A DNA stretch of 64,000 nucleotides from Globodera rostochiensis (Eukaryota > Nematoda > Chromadorea > Rhabditida > Heteroderidae): contig JAEVLN010000005.1 in NCBI GenBank assembly GCA_018350325.1, positions 4,376,393 to 4,440,392 of the forward strand. The letters run 5' to 3'. Each line of letters starts with the position of its first letter. Position 1 is the first letter of the stretch. The notes under the pieces are model-generated. The model had not been told where the DNA came from. It saw only the letters and a list, made by a program, of their open reading frames with translations, and did no database searches. Shown here one piece after another: positions 53,839 to 63,617 of the stretch. Position numbers and translations under genes: made by a program.

Positions 53839-54479
53839 TAGGGTTGGAGCCGGGGGGGGGGGGGGGGGGATCCCCGGTCAAACCGTGGAACGGGGATACC
53901 GGGGACGGACAACCCGAGAATCCCCGTTTTCGGGGATGAGCAAACCGGGTAACGGGGACCCCCGTACGGGGATGGCCAAAATCCACTTTTAGGGGTGCAT
54001 TTTTTGAAAATTTTTTTAAAAATCAAATTTTTGTTAAACTTAAAATTCACCTTTAAAAAAGACTTTTTCTTAAGCCAAAAATGCACCCCCATAAGATCGT
54101 TTAATTTTTTTTACATAGTAAGGGCCCGACGGTGCCGACAGGCGCCGTCGGGAAAAAATTTGGGATTTTTGTTAAGAAATTTTACCAAAATTTTCGTAAA
54201 ATTAAGCATGTTGATTTGGAGTTTCGGAAAGAAATTTTTACAAAAATCGGCAATCTTTGTTAAAAAAATTCAAGCAAAAAATCAGAAAGATATGATAATT
54301 TGTAATTAAAAAATATTTAAAATTTTATGCAAAAAATCGCAATATTTTTTGTTTTTGGTGTACATCAACTAAATAAAAAAATTTAATTTGGAGAACTGAT
54401 TAATAAATTACTGCAACTTATGTGGAAGGAATGGCCGGGGATTCCCGGTTTTCCCCGTCCCCGCTCGGCTCCAACCCTA
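53839..54479. mobile_element. hAT-like element with CCGGGGA word ends, 641 bp
   Basis: Ends TAGGGTTGGAGCCGGGG and CGGCTCCAACCCTA. Flanks CCCTGAAG and CCCTCAAG match at 7 of 8. Sub-terminal words include GGGGATCCCCGG and GGGGATTCCCGG. The GC palindrome at 54126 and the SINE body (CGGCAATCTTTGTT) are inside. No transposase. Confidence 0.8.
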
Positions 54480-54579
54480 CCCTCAAGAATAGAATATAAA
54501 TTAAACAAAAAAAGATTTTAAAATATGTATAATAAAAATTCGTTTCAAATTCAAACTATTCCAAACATTAATCGATCGC

Positions 54580-54872
54580 CATTTTTATAAAAAATGTAAT
54601 AAAAATATTTACATACATATAATGTCTGGAATATTGATTTGGCCCTGGTTTAAAAGGCGAATATTAATTCATATGAAATTGTGGGCTGTCATTTATTACT
54701 TTCAATAATTTTTTAAAGCTAAATAAATTTTTAATATAGTAAATAAATTGTAGAAATTTAGCCAGAATTTCTTTTAAACAAATAAATTGACAAATTATCG
54801 AATTTCCCTTTAAATTTATAATTATTCAAAATAAATATTAATCTTTCTAAATTCACAGGTTTTGCCCTATAA
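54580..54872 (+). promoter_or_regulatory. Conserved upstream block of the copy at 54873
   Basis: AATGTCTGGAATATTGATTTGG, ATTCATATGAAATTGTGGGCTG and TCATTTATTACTTTCAATAA occur in family order. The last match lies about 165 bp before the ATG. Confidence 0.55.
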
Positions 54873-55849
54873 ATGGAAGAATTTTGGATTTTAATTTTTG
54901 TGTCATCCTTTGCAATAAATTCACTCGAAAAAGCCGAATCCGTTAAATTGGAGCTCAAAACATTTGATGAAATATTCGGAGAAGGCTGGTGGGACAAAGG
55001 TGAAGCCGAAGATTTGAAAACGCCGGCGCCAACAAACTTTGGACAAAATGTCCATCACCAAATCGACCGACAGAACACCCAAATTGGACAAATTGAACCC
55101 AATTCAACTGATCAGCTTGGCAACTGATCAGCTTGGACAAATTGAACCCAATTCAACTGATCAGAATCCTCCTTTCATAGAGTCTGATCATAAAGATGAG
55201 CGAAAACGTAAAATTATTGACAAATTCCACGCAATTAAAGACGAATTTAAGCAAAAAGGAAAAAATTCAAAAAAAGAATGGAATCAAATTGAAAGGAAAA
55301 TTGTTAAACATAAAAGTCAGTCGCAGAAAAATTTTTGAATGGAAGAAAGAATTTGGCCTAAATCAAAAAGTGTTTTATGAAAAAGAAAAACGTAAACATT
55401 TAATAGAGAAATTTGATCAAATGAAAGCCGAGTTAAAACGGGACGGATTCAAAAACTCTTATCCCAATCAAATTAATAAAACTGTCGCAAAAGAATTGGG
55501 CATAAGTGATACAACAATTTACAGGTGGAAAAGTGAACTTGGCCAAACCAGTGAGTATTATTATTATTTTTATATTCATTTAAATTCTTTTACAGAACCA
55601 AATAAACATTCCCACAGTGAACAAAAGGAATTGATGAAACATTATTATGAAATTAAGGACAGAAATCCTAAAATTAGGGACGAGGACATTGCCAAAATGT
55701 TAAAAATTGGAATAGCCACTTTAATTAGATGGAAAAAGCAATTTAGACGACAGCAAATGCATCCAAATTCTGCCAAGAATGCAGCCGCAAATATTCAGGA
55801 AATTGGGAACTCAAACAAAGATTTTCAAAATTTTGTTACAATCTTTTAA
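54873..55849 (+). pseudogene. Nearly complete family member with two frameshifts
   Basis: Signal peptide (MEEFWILIFVSSFAINS), FDEIFGEGWWD and one repeat are in the first frame. A partial repeat unit (CTTGGCAACTGATCAGCTTGG at 55117) shifts the frame after TDQLGN. Module 1 is read in the second frame until a 2-nt loss near 55309 (AAACATAAAAGTC) shifts again to VSRRKIFEWKKEFG. Module 2, the intron (55551-55595, 45 nt, free of stops) and module 3 (TLIRWKKQFRRQQ) are intact. The last residues come from dispersed-repeat DNA (NSNKDFQNFVTIF). Both shifts lie in repeat or A-rich sequence, so an assembly error cannot be excluded. Confidence 0.75.
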
Positions 55850-57010
55850 CAAATTAAGTCAAAAAATTGAAAATTGGCGCCTATTGGCACCGCCACCCCC
55901 CCCCCCTCCATAAGACAAATTCTCAAAAAAAGGAGGCTATTTTCGACGACTGGTATAATACTCACAGATTTGAAGAATCCTTTAACAGCATAAAACTGGA
56001 CAAAAAGTGTTTTGTACCATTATTTATAATTAGAGAACGGATTTTTAGGGACTAAAAAACGTGAAAAGAGGGGCATATAATAGGGACTAAAAAATCGCTT
56101 TAATTCAAAAATTTTTCAAAATTAATGCTTTTTTTGGGCTTCTCTCGTCAAACCCTGTTCGCAACAAAAAAAAAGGTTAAACCCTAAAAATCCGCTCTCT
56201 ATTTATGATTTTACATATAATTTTGATTTTTTTTGATTAATATTTTGAAGAAAAAATTTTGATCTTGATGTACTTTTAGCGTCGCTCTGTAAATAGGCCG
56301 CAGCAATTCGCATAGTTGACCAACTTTCATTGTGGAATTCCCGCCTCATTCTGGAGAGATAAGAATTCTGCGTTCAAAACACGAGACTTCCGGATTTTTT
56401 GAATAGACTTTTTTTTCTGTTTCCTCATTTTTGTAAATTCCGCATATTTTTCTGGATGATGGTTTTAAAGAAGAACACGCAAAAGCATGTTTTTGGGCAA
56501 GTAGTTATGTTTACTTTTATGTCCCATTTGAAAATAACTGAAAAGAAAATTATATAGTGCGCCTTCTTTTTTTATAACAATTATTTATAATTTGGCGTAC
56601 GGTTATAGCAACTTTCAAATGTGCGGCGTTCGGAATTGGTTGAAAGGGAGTTCAGATTCGGATTCTACATCCCAAAATACCTTTAGAAAAACCTTTAAAA
56701 ACAAAATTTTTGTTTAAAAAAAAGGGGGGGGCACAAACCCGACTATTACAAGAAAATTGCTCAAAGGGCAATATTTTTTGTCCCATTATGAAAAAAACAG
56801 AAAAAATCTCTTGCCTAAAGGGGTGCCGATGAATTGAATTTGAAGAAGCCCTCCCTAACCCTTAAAACTAACGGGAAAACAATTTAAGAAAAGCTTGAAA
56901 TTGTTCAAAAGTTTATGAAAATAGGCGAACACATCCGGAAAAATAGAAAAAAGTCGTTAACAGAATTGGTGTTTTCAAATCATTGACTACTCATTCAAAT
57001 CTCCCCGAAT
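55850..57010. other. Palindrome relic, then intergenic; no gene seen
   Basis: GGCGCCTATTGGCACCGCC at 55876 is a degenerate GC palindrome. AGATTCGGATTCTACATCCC near 56652 is a piece of the palindromic element of 31590. The final 20-30 bp are family 3' flank. No other coding signal was found. Confidence 0.4.
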
Positions 57011-58153
57011 TTAGTTGCCAATTTCCTGAACATTTGCCGCGGCATTCTTTTCAACAGAATTGACAGAATTTGGATTAAATTGCTTTTTCCATCTTCGCAA
57101 AGTGCGTGATACAATATTCAACATTTTGGCAATGTCCTTGTCACTAGTTTTAGAATTTTTGTCCTTAATTTCATAATAATGTTTCATCAATTCCTTTTGT
57201 TCACTGTGGGAATGTTTATTTGATTCTGTAAAAGAATTTTAATTAATTGTAAGGATTTGAGTGTTCCGCTGGTTGGACGAGACGGTTAAAACGCCTATGG
57301 CGGGGGCAAAAGATCATCCATAAAGAAGAAGGCTAATGGGTCGCCCCGGTAGCTCAGTTGGAAGAGCTTCCCACGGATTGGGTGGAGGACGTGGGTTCGA
57401 GTCCCACCCGGCGCTAACATTTTGCCTATTCTTCTTTACTTAATATAAATTAATAATAAAATTAGGCTCAAAATACTCACTGGTTTGGCCAAGTTTACGT
57501 TTCCACCTGTAAATTGTTACAAAATCGAGGCCCAACTCTTTTGCGACAGTTTTATCAATTTGATTTGAATAAGAGTTTTTAAGCCCGGCCCGCTTTAATT
57601 CGGCTTTCATTTGATCAAATTTCTCTACCAAATTTTTTCGCTCATTTTTTGGATTTCTTTGAGTTAAGCCCAATTCTTTTTTCCATTTATATATTTTTTT
57701 GCGATTGACTTTTAAATGCTTTGCAATTTCATTCTCAACTTTAGTTCTTTCTTTTGCCGAATATTTTCCTTGTTGCTTAAATTCTTCTTTTATTGCGTGG
57801 AATTTTGCAACAATTTTACGTTTTCGGTGATCTTCCGCAATATTTTCATATGAAATTATTTCTTTAATTATTTCATTCTCTCCATCATTTTTGCCATTTA
57901 AGTTATGATCAGACTCTGTGAGAGGAGCATTCTGATCAGTTGAATTGGGTTCAATTTGTCCAATTTGGGTGTTCTGCCGATCGATTGGGTGGTGGAAATT
58001 TTGTTCAAGCGTTAATTTATCCCATTCTTTGGCTTTGTCATTGTCCCACCAGCCTTCACCGAATATTTCATCAAATAAATCTACGGATTCGGATTTGTCC
58101 AGTAAATTTGTTGCGAAGAATGACACCAAAATTATAATCCAAAATTTAACCAT
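57011..58153 (-). CDS. Secreted HTH-repeat family protein, 295 aa, with a tRNA-like insertion in its intron
   Basis: Exon 1 is 58153-57481 and exon 2 is 57225-57011. The 255-nt intron keeps GTGAGT at 57480 and TTTTACAG ending at 57226, and phase 1; it is five times the family length because it holds about 200 bp of foreign DNA. The product has a signal peptide (MVKFWIIILVSFFATN), the second N-terminal type (SVDLFDEIFGEGWWDNDK), one IGQIEPNSTDQ repeat, module 1 (KIYKWKKELG), module 2 (TIYRWKRKLG) and module 3 (TLRRWKKQF), then a 4-codon-shorter joint (NPNSVNSVEK). The tail stops early at QEIGN. An upstream in-frame ATG (MHNK) adds only four residues. Confidence 0.75.
57340..57415 (+). tRNA. 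tRNA-like sequence inside the intron, probably not a functional tRNA
   Basis: GCCCCGGTAGCTCAGTTGG and GTGGGTTCGAGTCCCAC carry A- and B-box sequences and D- and T-arm stems. The 7-bp acceptor stem (GCCCCGG with CCGGCGC) has one C-C mismatch. The spacing gives the usual length of about 73 nt, but the anticodon arm pairs poorly and position 33 is not T, so no anticodon can be named. It is antisense to the host gene. Flanks AAAGAAGAAGG and TATTCTTCTTT are roughly inverted. Confidence 0.45.
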
Positions 58154-58460
58154 TTTATTGTGCAAAACAACCTCTAAATATGGGCATTTATATGAAATTC
58201 AATTTTTATTGAAATTTTTGCTTTCAAATTATGAAAGCAATTAATAAAAATGTAAAAACATATAAATCCATGCGCTAGCAATTTAGTGACAGCCCAGAAT
58301 TGAAGGACCAAATCAATATTCCTTACATCTCATAAATATATTTTTTGATGACATCTCATAAATATATTTTTTGATGACATCTCATAAATATATTTTTTGT
58401 GACATCTCATAAATATATTTTTTGAACCAGGACAAAATCAATGCAAATATTTTTCCTACT
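58154..58460 (-). promoter_or_regulatory. Upstream block with 4 tandem copies of its ATCTCATAAATATATTTTTT core
   Basis: GACAGCCCAGAATTGAAGG and CAATATTCCTTACATCTC begin the block at 58288. The GACATCTCATAAATATATTT core is then repeated four times (58326-58424, unit about 31 bp), then GAACCAGGACAAAATCAAT. The repeat is unique to this copy. Confidence 0.55.
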
Positions 58461-58818
58461 TATGGTGTCCCATAGAAAATGAGAAAATTAATTGTTTTAA
58501 AAATCATTTCAGATCAGTTTATTGTCTTATTGTTGAATTCTTGTTCATCGATATACCAGGCGCGGGCACGGGCATCCGGATATCCGTGGATATATTCGGA
58601 TACGAAATGTCATCAGTAGGCATGCATAATTTTAATCATTTTTACTTGAGTTCCCTTATTGATGGCATAATGGATTTGTCTTTTTGGCAATCATCACTCT
58701 AGGGTGTATATTATTAACAAAGAAATCAAAGTGAATTTGTCATTTCTGAACAGATCCAAATAATCCTGGGCTCGTGTCAAAAAATTTCTGGGTTTTCCCA
58801 AATCATTGACCAAGTAAT
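58461..58818. other. Intergenic, no gene seen
   Basis: CGGATATCCGTGGATATATTCGG words near 58575, and TTTTTGGCAATCATCACTC near 58680 which is shared with 51440. No coding signal. Confidence 0.4.
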
Positions 58819-60318
58819 TCAGTTCGTGTTCCCAATTTCCTGAACATTTGCCGCGGCATTCACTTCAACAGAATCGACAGAATTTGGATTCAATTGCCGT
58901 CGTTTAAATTGCTTTTTCCATTTAAACAAAGTACCACTACCAATTTTTAAGATTTTGGCAATGTCCCCAACACTCATTTTAGGATTTTTGTCCTTAATTT
59001 TATAATAACATTTCATTAATTCCTTTTGTTCACTGTGGGCGTATTTATGTTGTGGTTCTGTAAAAGAATTTTTAATTAATATAAATAAATTAATACAATA
59101 AATACTCACTGGTTTGGCCAAGTTCGCGTTTCCAAGCGTAAATTGTTCTAACACTTAGGCCCAATTCTTTTGCGACAGTTTCATTTATTTCTTGCTTATA
59201 TGAGTTTTTGAATCCGGCCCGTTTTAACTCGGCTTTCATTTGATCAAATTTCTCTACCAAATTTTTTCGCTCATTTTTTGGATTTTTTCGGCTTAAACCA
59301 AATTCTTTTTTCCATTGTTTTATTGTGCCAACATTTACCCCAAATCTTTCAACGATTTCGTTGCATGATTTTTTGTTGTCACCGGAATGTGCACTTTCCA
59401 TTTGCATTAACTTTTTCACAATTTCAACCTTTTCATCGTCCGAATAATTTGTCCCTAAAAAAAGCAAAAACTTCAAAAAATGTAAATTATTTTTGTGTTT
59501 GATTTGAAAACAATTTTATCCACCTAACATTTAACCTATTTTAGCAAACATTGAGAATAAATCTTACCGATTTTGCCAAGTTCACTTTTCCAATTGTAAA
59601 TTGTTGCCAAACCAAGGCCCAACTCTTTTGCGACAGTGTCATCAATTTCGTGCTTATAAGAGTTTTTGAATCCGTCCCGCTTTAACTCGGCTTTTCTTTT
59701 ATCAAATTTCTCTATTAAATTAATTCGTTCATTTTTTGGATTTCTTCGGCTTAAGTCTAATTCTTTTTTCCATTCAAATATTTTTGTGCGACTGACTTTT
59801 AAATGTTTAGCAATTTTCATTTCAATTGTAGCCCATTCTTTTGCCGAATATTTTCCAATTTGCTTAAATTCGTCTTTAATTGCGTGGAATTTGTCGATTA
59901 TTTTACGTTTTTCGTTTGAAGTAATTTCTTCCATTGTATTGCTTTGTTGTTCACTATTTTTGGCATTATCAGAGTGATCAGACTCTGTGAGTGGAGGATT
60001 CTGATCAGTTGAATTGGGTTCAATTTCTCCAAGCTGATCAGTTGAATTGGGTTCAATTTGTCCAAGCTGATCAGTTGAATTGGGTTCAATTTGTCCAAGC
60101 TGATCAGTTGAATTGGGTTCAATTTGTCCAATTTGGGTGTTCTGCTGGTCGATTTGGTGAAGATTTTGTTCAAGCGTTAATTTATGCCATTCTTCGTCTT
60201 TGTCATTGTCCCACCAGCCTTCTCCGAATATTTCATCAAATAAGTCTACGGATTCGGATTTGTCGAATGAATTTGTTGCAAAAAACAACACAAAAATTAA
60301 GATCCAAAATTTATCCAT
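58819..60318 (-). CDS. Expanded HTH-repeat family protein: three exons, five modules, 444 aa
   Basis: Exons 60318-59568, 59454-59110 and 59057-58819. Intron 1 (113 nt) has GTAAGA at 59567 and TTTTTAG ending at 59455; intron 2 (51-52 nt) has GTGAGT at 59109 and TTTTACAG ending at 59058. Both are phase 1 and the summed coding length (1335) is divisible by three. Signal peptide MDKFWILIFVLFFATNS; FDEIFGEGWWD at 27-37; four repeats at 63-106. Module 1 is about 136-190 (KIFEWKKELD), module 2 about 197-248 (TIYNWKSELG), module 3 about 255-304 (a distinct type, SCNEIVERFGVNVGTIKQWK), module 4 about 312-363 (TIYAWKRELG) and module 5 about 376-417 (TLFKWKKQFK). Exon 2 is an extra two-module exon. Alternatively the two halves are separate genes, but the second half then has no signal peptide or upstream block. 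Confidence 0.75.
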
Positions 60319-60640
60319 TTTATTTGGGCAATCTGAATTTAGGCAAATTATTGGAAATTCAATCAATTTTATATTTAAACGGAAAAACAATATTGAAAAA
60401 TTTGTTTTCAAATTATTGAAAGTAATAAATGACAGTTCCTGACATCTCATAAATATTTTTCCATAACCTTTTGAACCGGGACCAAATCATATTCCAGACA
60501 TTACGTAAATATTTCTCTTATAATAATAATAATAATAATCATTTATAAAAATGAAATAGCCAAATCCAAAAAAATATGTTATATCCTTGTATGCACAGAT
60601 TTTAGGCTGTTGCAGAATTTACTGACACAATGTTTTAGAA
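60319..60640 (-). promoter_or_regulatory. Conserved upstream block of the five-module gene
   Basis: GTAATAAATGACAGTTCCTG, ATCTCATAAATATTTTTCC, GAACCGGGACCAAATCAT and TTATATCCTTGTATGCACAG occur in family order. An (AAT) run lies at 60520-60537. Its closest match is the block at 1-320. Confidence 0.6.
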
Positions 60641-60960
60641 GCTTTTTTTGGAAAAGACTTTCATCGTTTTATTAGAGCTCGGACCGGATCGGCTCGGGTT
60701 TCCGTGTCCCGCCTTTTTCAAAATTCCATTTTCTTTTTTTCTTTTTTTGCATTTTTCTTAGTACAAATCTTCACTAATTGGTGATGCTCTGACATGAGTA
60801 GGCATTCAGCATCAAGTTTGAGATCATCAATTTGAGTGATTTTATTCCGTCTTAGCTCCCGGCACTTTGAATTTATCGGATACATATCACAACAATTGAC
60901 ACAAATCATAATTAAACATTTTTGAAAAACAAATAGGAATAAAAAGGAAGCTTGCCGACC
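60641..60960. other. Intergenic, no gene seen
   Basis: TTAGAGCTCGGACCGGATCGG at 60673 looks like a hAT-like word block. The rest is AT-rich and without coding support, apart from a fragment around 60840 (CGGCACTTTGAATTTATCGG) shared with 18810. Confidence 0.35.
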
Positions 60961-60969
60961 CACATACTT

Positions 60970-61145
60970 ACGGTGTCCGGACATTTCGCCCATTGGACAT
61001 TTCGCCCGGTAACGAAAAAACGGACATTTCGCCCGGTAGTGGGAAAACGGATGTTTCGCCCATAGGACATTTCGCCCATAGGACATTTCGCCCGTCGGAC
61101 ATTTCGCCCAGTAACAAAGGACGTTTCGCCAATAAATTTCGCCCA
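60970..61145. repeat. GGACATTTCGCCC tandem words
   Basis: About ten drifting copies of GGACATTTCGCCCAT/GTA, like the sub-terminal words of the Mutator-like elements at 39805 and 41128. No inverted partner is visible in the window. Confidence 0.8.
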
Positions 61146-61186
61146 CATTTAATAAAAGCTTGTAAAGTATTTTAAATCGATGTACT

Positions 61187-61960
61187 TAGGGTGTAACATA
61201 AGTTTTGTCGCAAAATTTTTTAAATATTTCAAAAATTAATAACTCGTTTTCCAGCGGATTACCTTACTCTCTGTTTTAAATATTTGCAATTTATTCTCTT
61301 TTTATTGATTTTTTTATGGCGCTTCTTTTGAGCATGCCAAAAACTGACATTCGCGCACTAATTTCCCACGAATTTTCGCTGAGTCAAAATCTAATGCACA
61401 AAACATTAGTTAATCGAAGGGCCCGGGAGTTGTCTTGCACCACACGGTAAAGCGGAGGTGCGCAAAATTACGTTATGGCCATGCAAACTTCAAAGATCAG
61501 CTGCGGCCCGGGAGCCCGTTGCCCGCTTTTGAGGATTCCTATCTCGGGGGCTTTGAGACTAATCAAGCCCAGTTTATGCTTTTTGGGAGCTTAAACATTG
61601 CTTATCAAGCATGCAAATTTAAAGATTTTTTGTTCAGCAGAAAATTTTCTATGGCATTCAAATTTTGCCTGAACCTTTACCCATCTATGTTCTCACTATC
61701 CAAAACTTCAAATTACGATAATCTTATACTGTATAAGAAAAATAGAGTCTCAAACAGAGTAGCTTCAAAAAAAGCAAAATTTGGTTTTTAGCTCATAGCT
61801 CAGCTCCATTCTAATTGTGGACAAAAATATGACCAGAAAAAAAGCAACATTTTATCGATCATAAAAGTGAATATTTCAAATTATGATAATATTTTGTTGA
61901 ATTTAAACAAATAAATTTCCTTCAAAAAAATTTTTGCGTCAAAACTTATGTTACACTATA
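61187..61960 (+). mobile_element. Mariner/Tc1-like element remnant
   Basis: Inverted ends GGGTGTAACATAAGTTTTG (61189) and CAAAACTTATGTTACACT (61939) are flanked by TA. The length is only about 770 bp and the interior retains a transposase N-terminal fragment; the rest is lost or replaced. Confidence 0.7.
61335..61560 (+). pseudogene. Mariner-like transposase N-terminal remnant
   Basis: One frame gives MPKTDIRALISHEFSLSQNL, a mariner-like opening. After a shift near 61440 the frame CAKLRYGHANFKDQLRPGSP resembles the W-F-x-K/R-F-R-x-G-x-x-x-x-x-D-x-P-R-x-G-R-P motif between the two HTHs of mariner transposases. The catalytic D-D-D region is absent. Confidence 0.55.
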
Positions 61961-61990
61961 AATATTATTTGAAATTAAGCCAAAGTTAAA

Positions 61991-62436
61991 GAATGTCGAA
62001 TAGAACAAAAACTGTCCCAATGTCGAAAGTTTTCATTCTACTTTTTGAGTATTACCTAATTCTTTTGTACAAATGTCACATTTAATCTTTTTGTGTGTTA
62101 TTTTTGAGATGAATTTACGTGAATTATTAATTGATGCGAAGGCAAAACCAATTTACAACTTTTTTCAAACAAATATCCGCAAGAAAAAATTTTGAATTCT
62201 TCGAATATTTCTTAATAGGATTGTTGGCGGTCGGTTAACCGAACCACACTCCATCGAAGTTCTTAAGGAACTGAAGAACGCACCCGGCGGCGACATTTAT
62301 CCCACGCATTTTTTTCGATCTCAAAAATTATAAAAATTATATTTAATAAAGTTTTATGACAATTTAAAAATGGTTTTTAATAGGTTACTGGTAAGTTTTT
62401 TTGTCGAATTCGAGCTTTTTGTTCTATTCGACATTC
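61991..62436. mobile_element. MITE-like element, 446 bp
   Basis: GAATGTCGAATAGAACAAAA at the left end is mirrored at the right end (62416-62436). The interior has a short GC-rich core (ACGCACCCGGCGGCGAC) and no open frame of note. Target duplication not determined. Confidence 0.7.
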
Positions 62437-63337
62437 GTATAATTTTTGAATAAATAATCGATCGAAATTGTGAAAAAATAAATTTGATCAGAAAGTCTCT
62501 ATTTGAACTTCCCCTAAATTCCACATTTTTCTATTAGCCAGTCTCAAGTTATAAAAATTTAAAATAAGTGATTTATGGCCCTTTTTTTACTTTGACGAAA
62601 TTTATTAAAAGTTAATAATAAAAGATTTTTAAAACTAACCTGAATTAAATGTAACAATTGTAAACAGTCACCCTTGACTTTGAAATTTAACTTTTGACTA
62701 TGAACTTTTATTTGGTATTTAAAATTTTATAAATGATGATTATTATCGGAAACATATCCATATTTCAGCAATTTTTATGGATTCTTAAGAAAAATGTAAT
62801 ATTTTAGGCACTTTTCACATTAAGGAAACTGCAATAAAAACAAAAATGTACCCTTAAAAATCAAAAGTTTTTGGACAAAAAATGCATTCCTAAAGATTGA
62901 GATTTTCCGAAAATTTATTATTTTTGTTATTTAAAAAAAATTCCAAAACATGTGAAAAATAGTACATTTACTTTTAGAGTAATAAGATTGACGAATTATG
63001 AAGGGTTTACGCATAAAATGACCGAATTTGGTAAGTTTTAGTAAGGATTTTACATTGGAACCAAAAATAAAGATTTTAGGGCTAAAAATTCTGGTCCGAC
63101 CTAGAAAACAGAACAGGAACAGAACAGAGTAAACTGTTCTTAGACTGTTCCAAATCAAAATAATTTTTTTCAAGCGAAATTCAGTCTGAAATTTTAATTG
63201 ATGATGCATTGGACAAAGTGTTCATTCACTTTCAAGTGATGCTCGAGACCTAAATTTATTGAGACTTGACCCAGAGACTCGAGATTGACCCACAAAAACA
63301 CGAGACTTTTACGAAAATATTTTAATTTAGGTTTATA
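62437..63337. other. Intergenic; small upstream-block fragment
   Basis: AAATGATGATTATTATCGGA at 62731 matches 38090 of the family upstream block. AAATGCATTCCTAAAG words near 62880 resemble 26590. GAGACTCGAGATTG words at 63280 match the 44450 repeat. No gene. Confidence 0.4.
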
Positions 63338-63500
63338 AGGTTGCTCCCCGACCCCCTGGGAGCCGGGGACGTCGGGGTTGGCCATGTAGAGGGTCGGGGA
63401 CTACCCATTTTGGGGCTCGGAGAGCAGCCCTAATTCAAAATTTTTTGAGAATTCTGCTTTACATCAGGGGGGGTTGGCGGTACCGATAGGCGCCACCGAA
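63338..63500. repeat. TCGGGG word block and GC palindrome
   Basis: AGGTTGCTCCCCGACCCCC at 63338 and GGAGAGCAGCCCTAATT at 63419 resemble the ends of the 36247 element. GGCGGTACCGATAGGCGCC at 63475 is the dispersed palindrome. Confidence 0.5.
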
Positions 63501-63617
63501 AAAATTTTGGATTTGAAACTTAATTTGTTAAGGGATTTGCAACAATTTTTTGAAGCTTTAGAAATGGGCCCGGGTAATTTTTTTGAAGATTTTGATGGAA
63601 TTGTTAAAAAAATTGGT

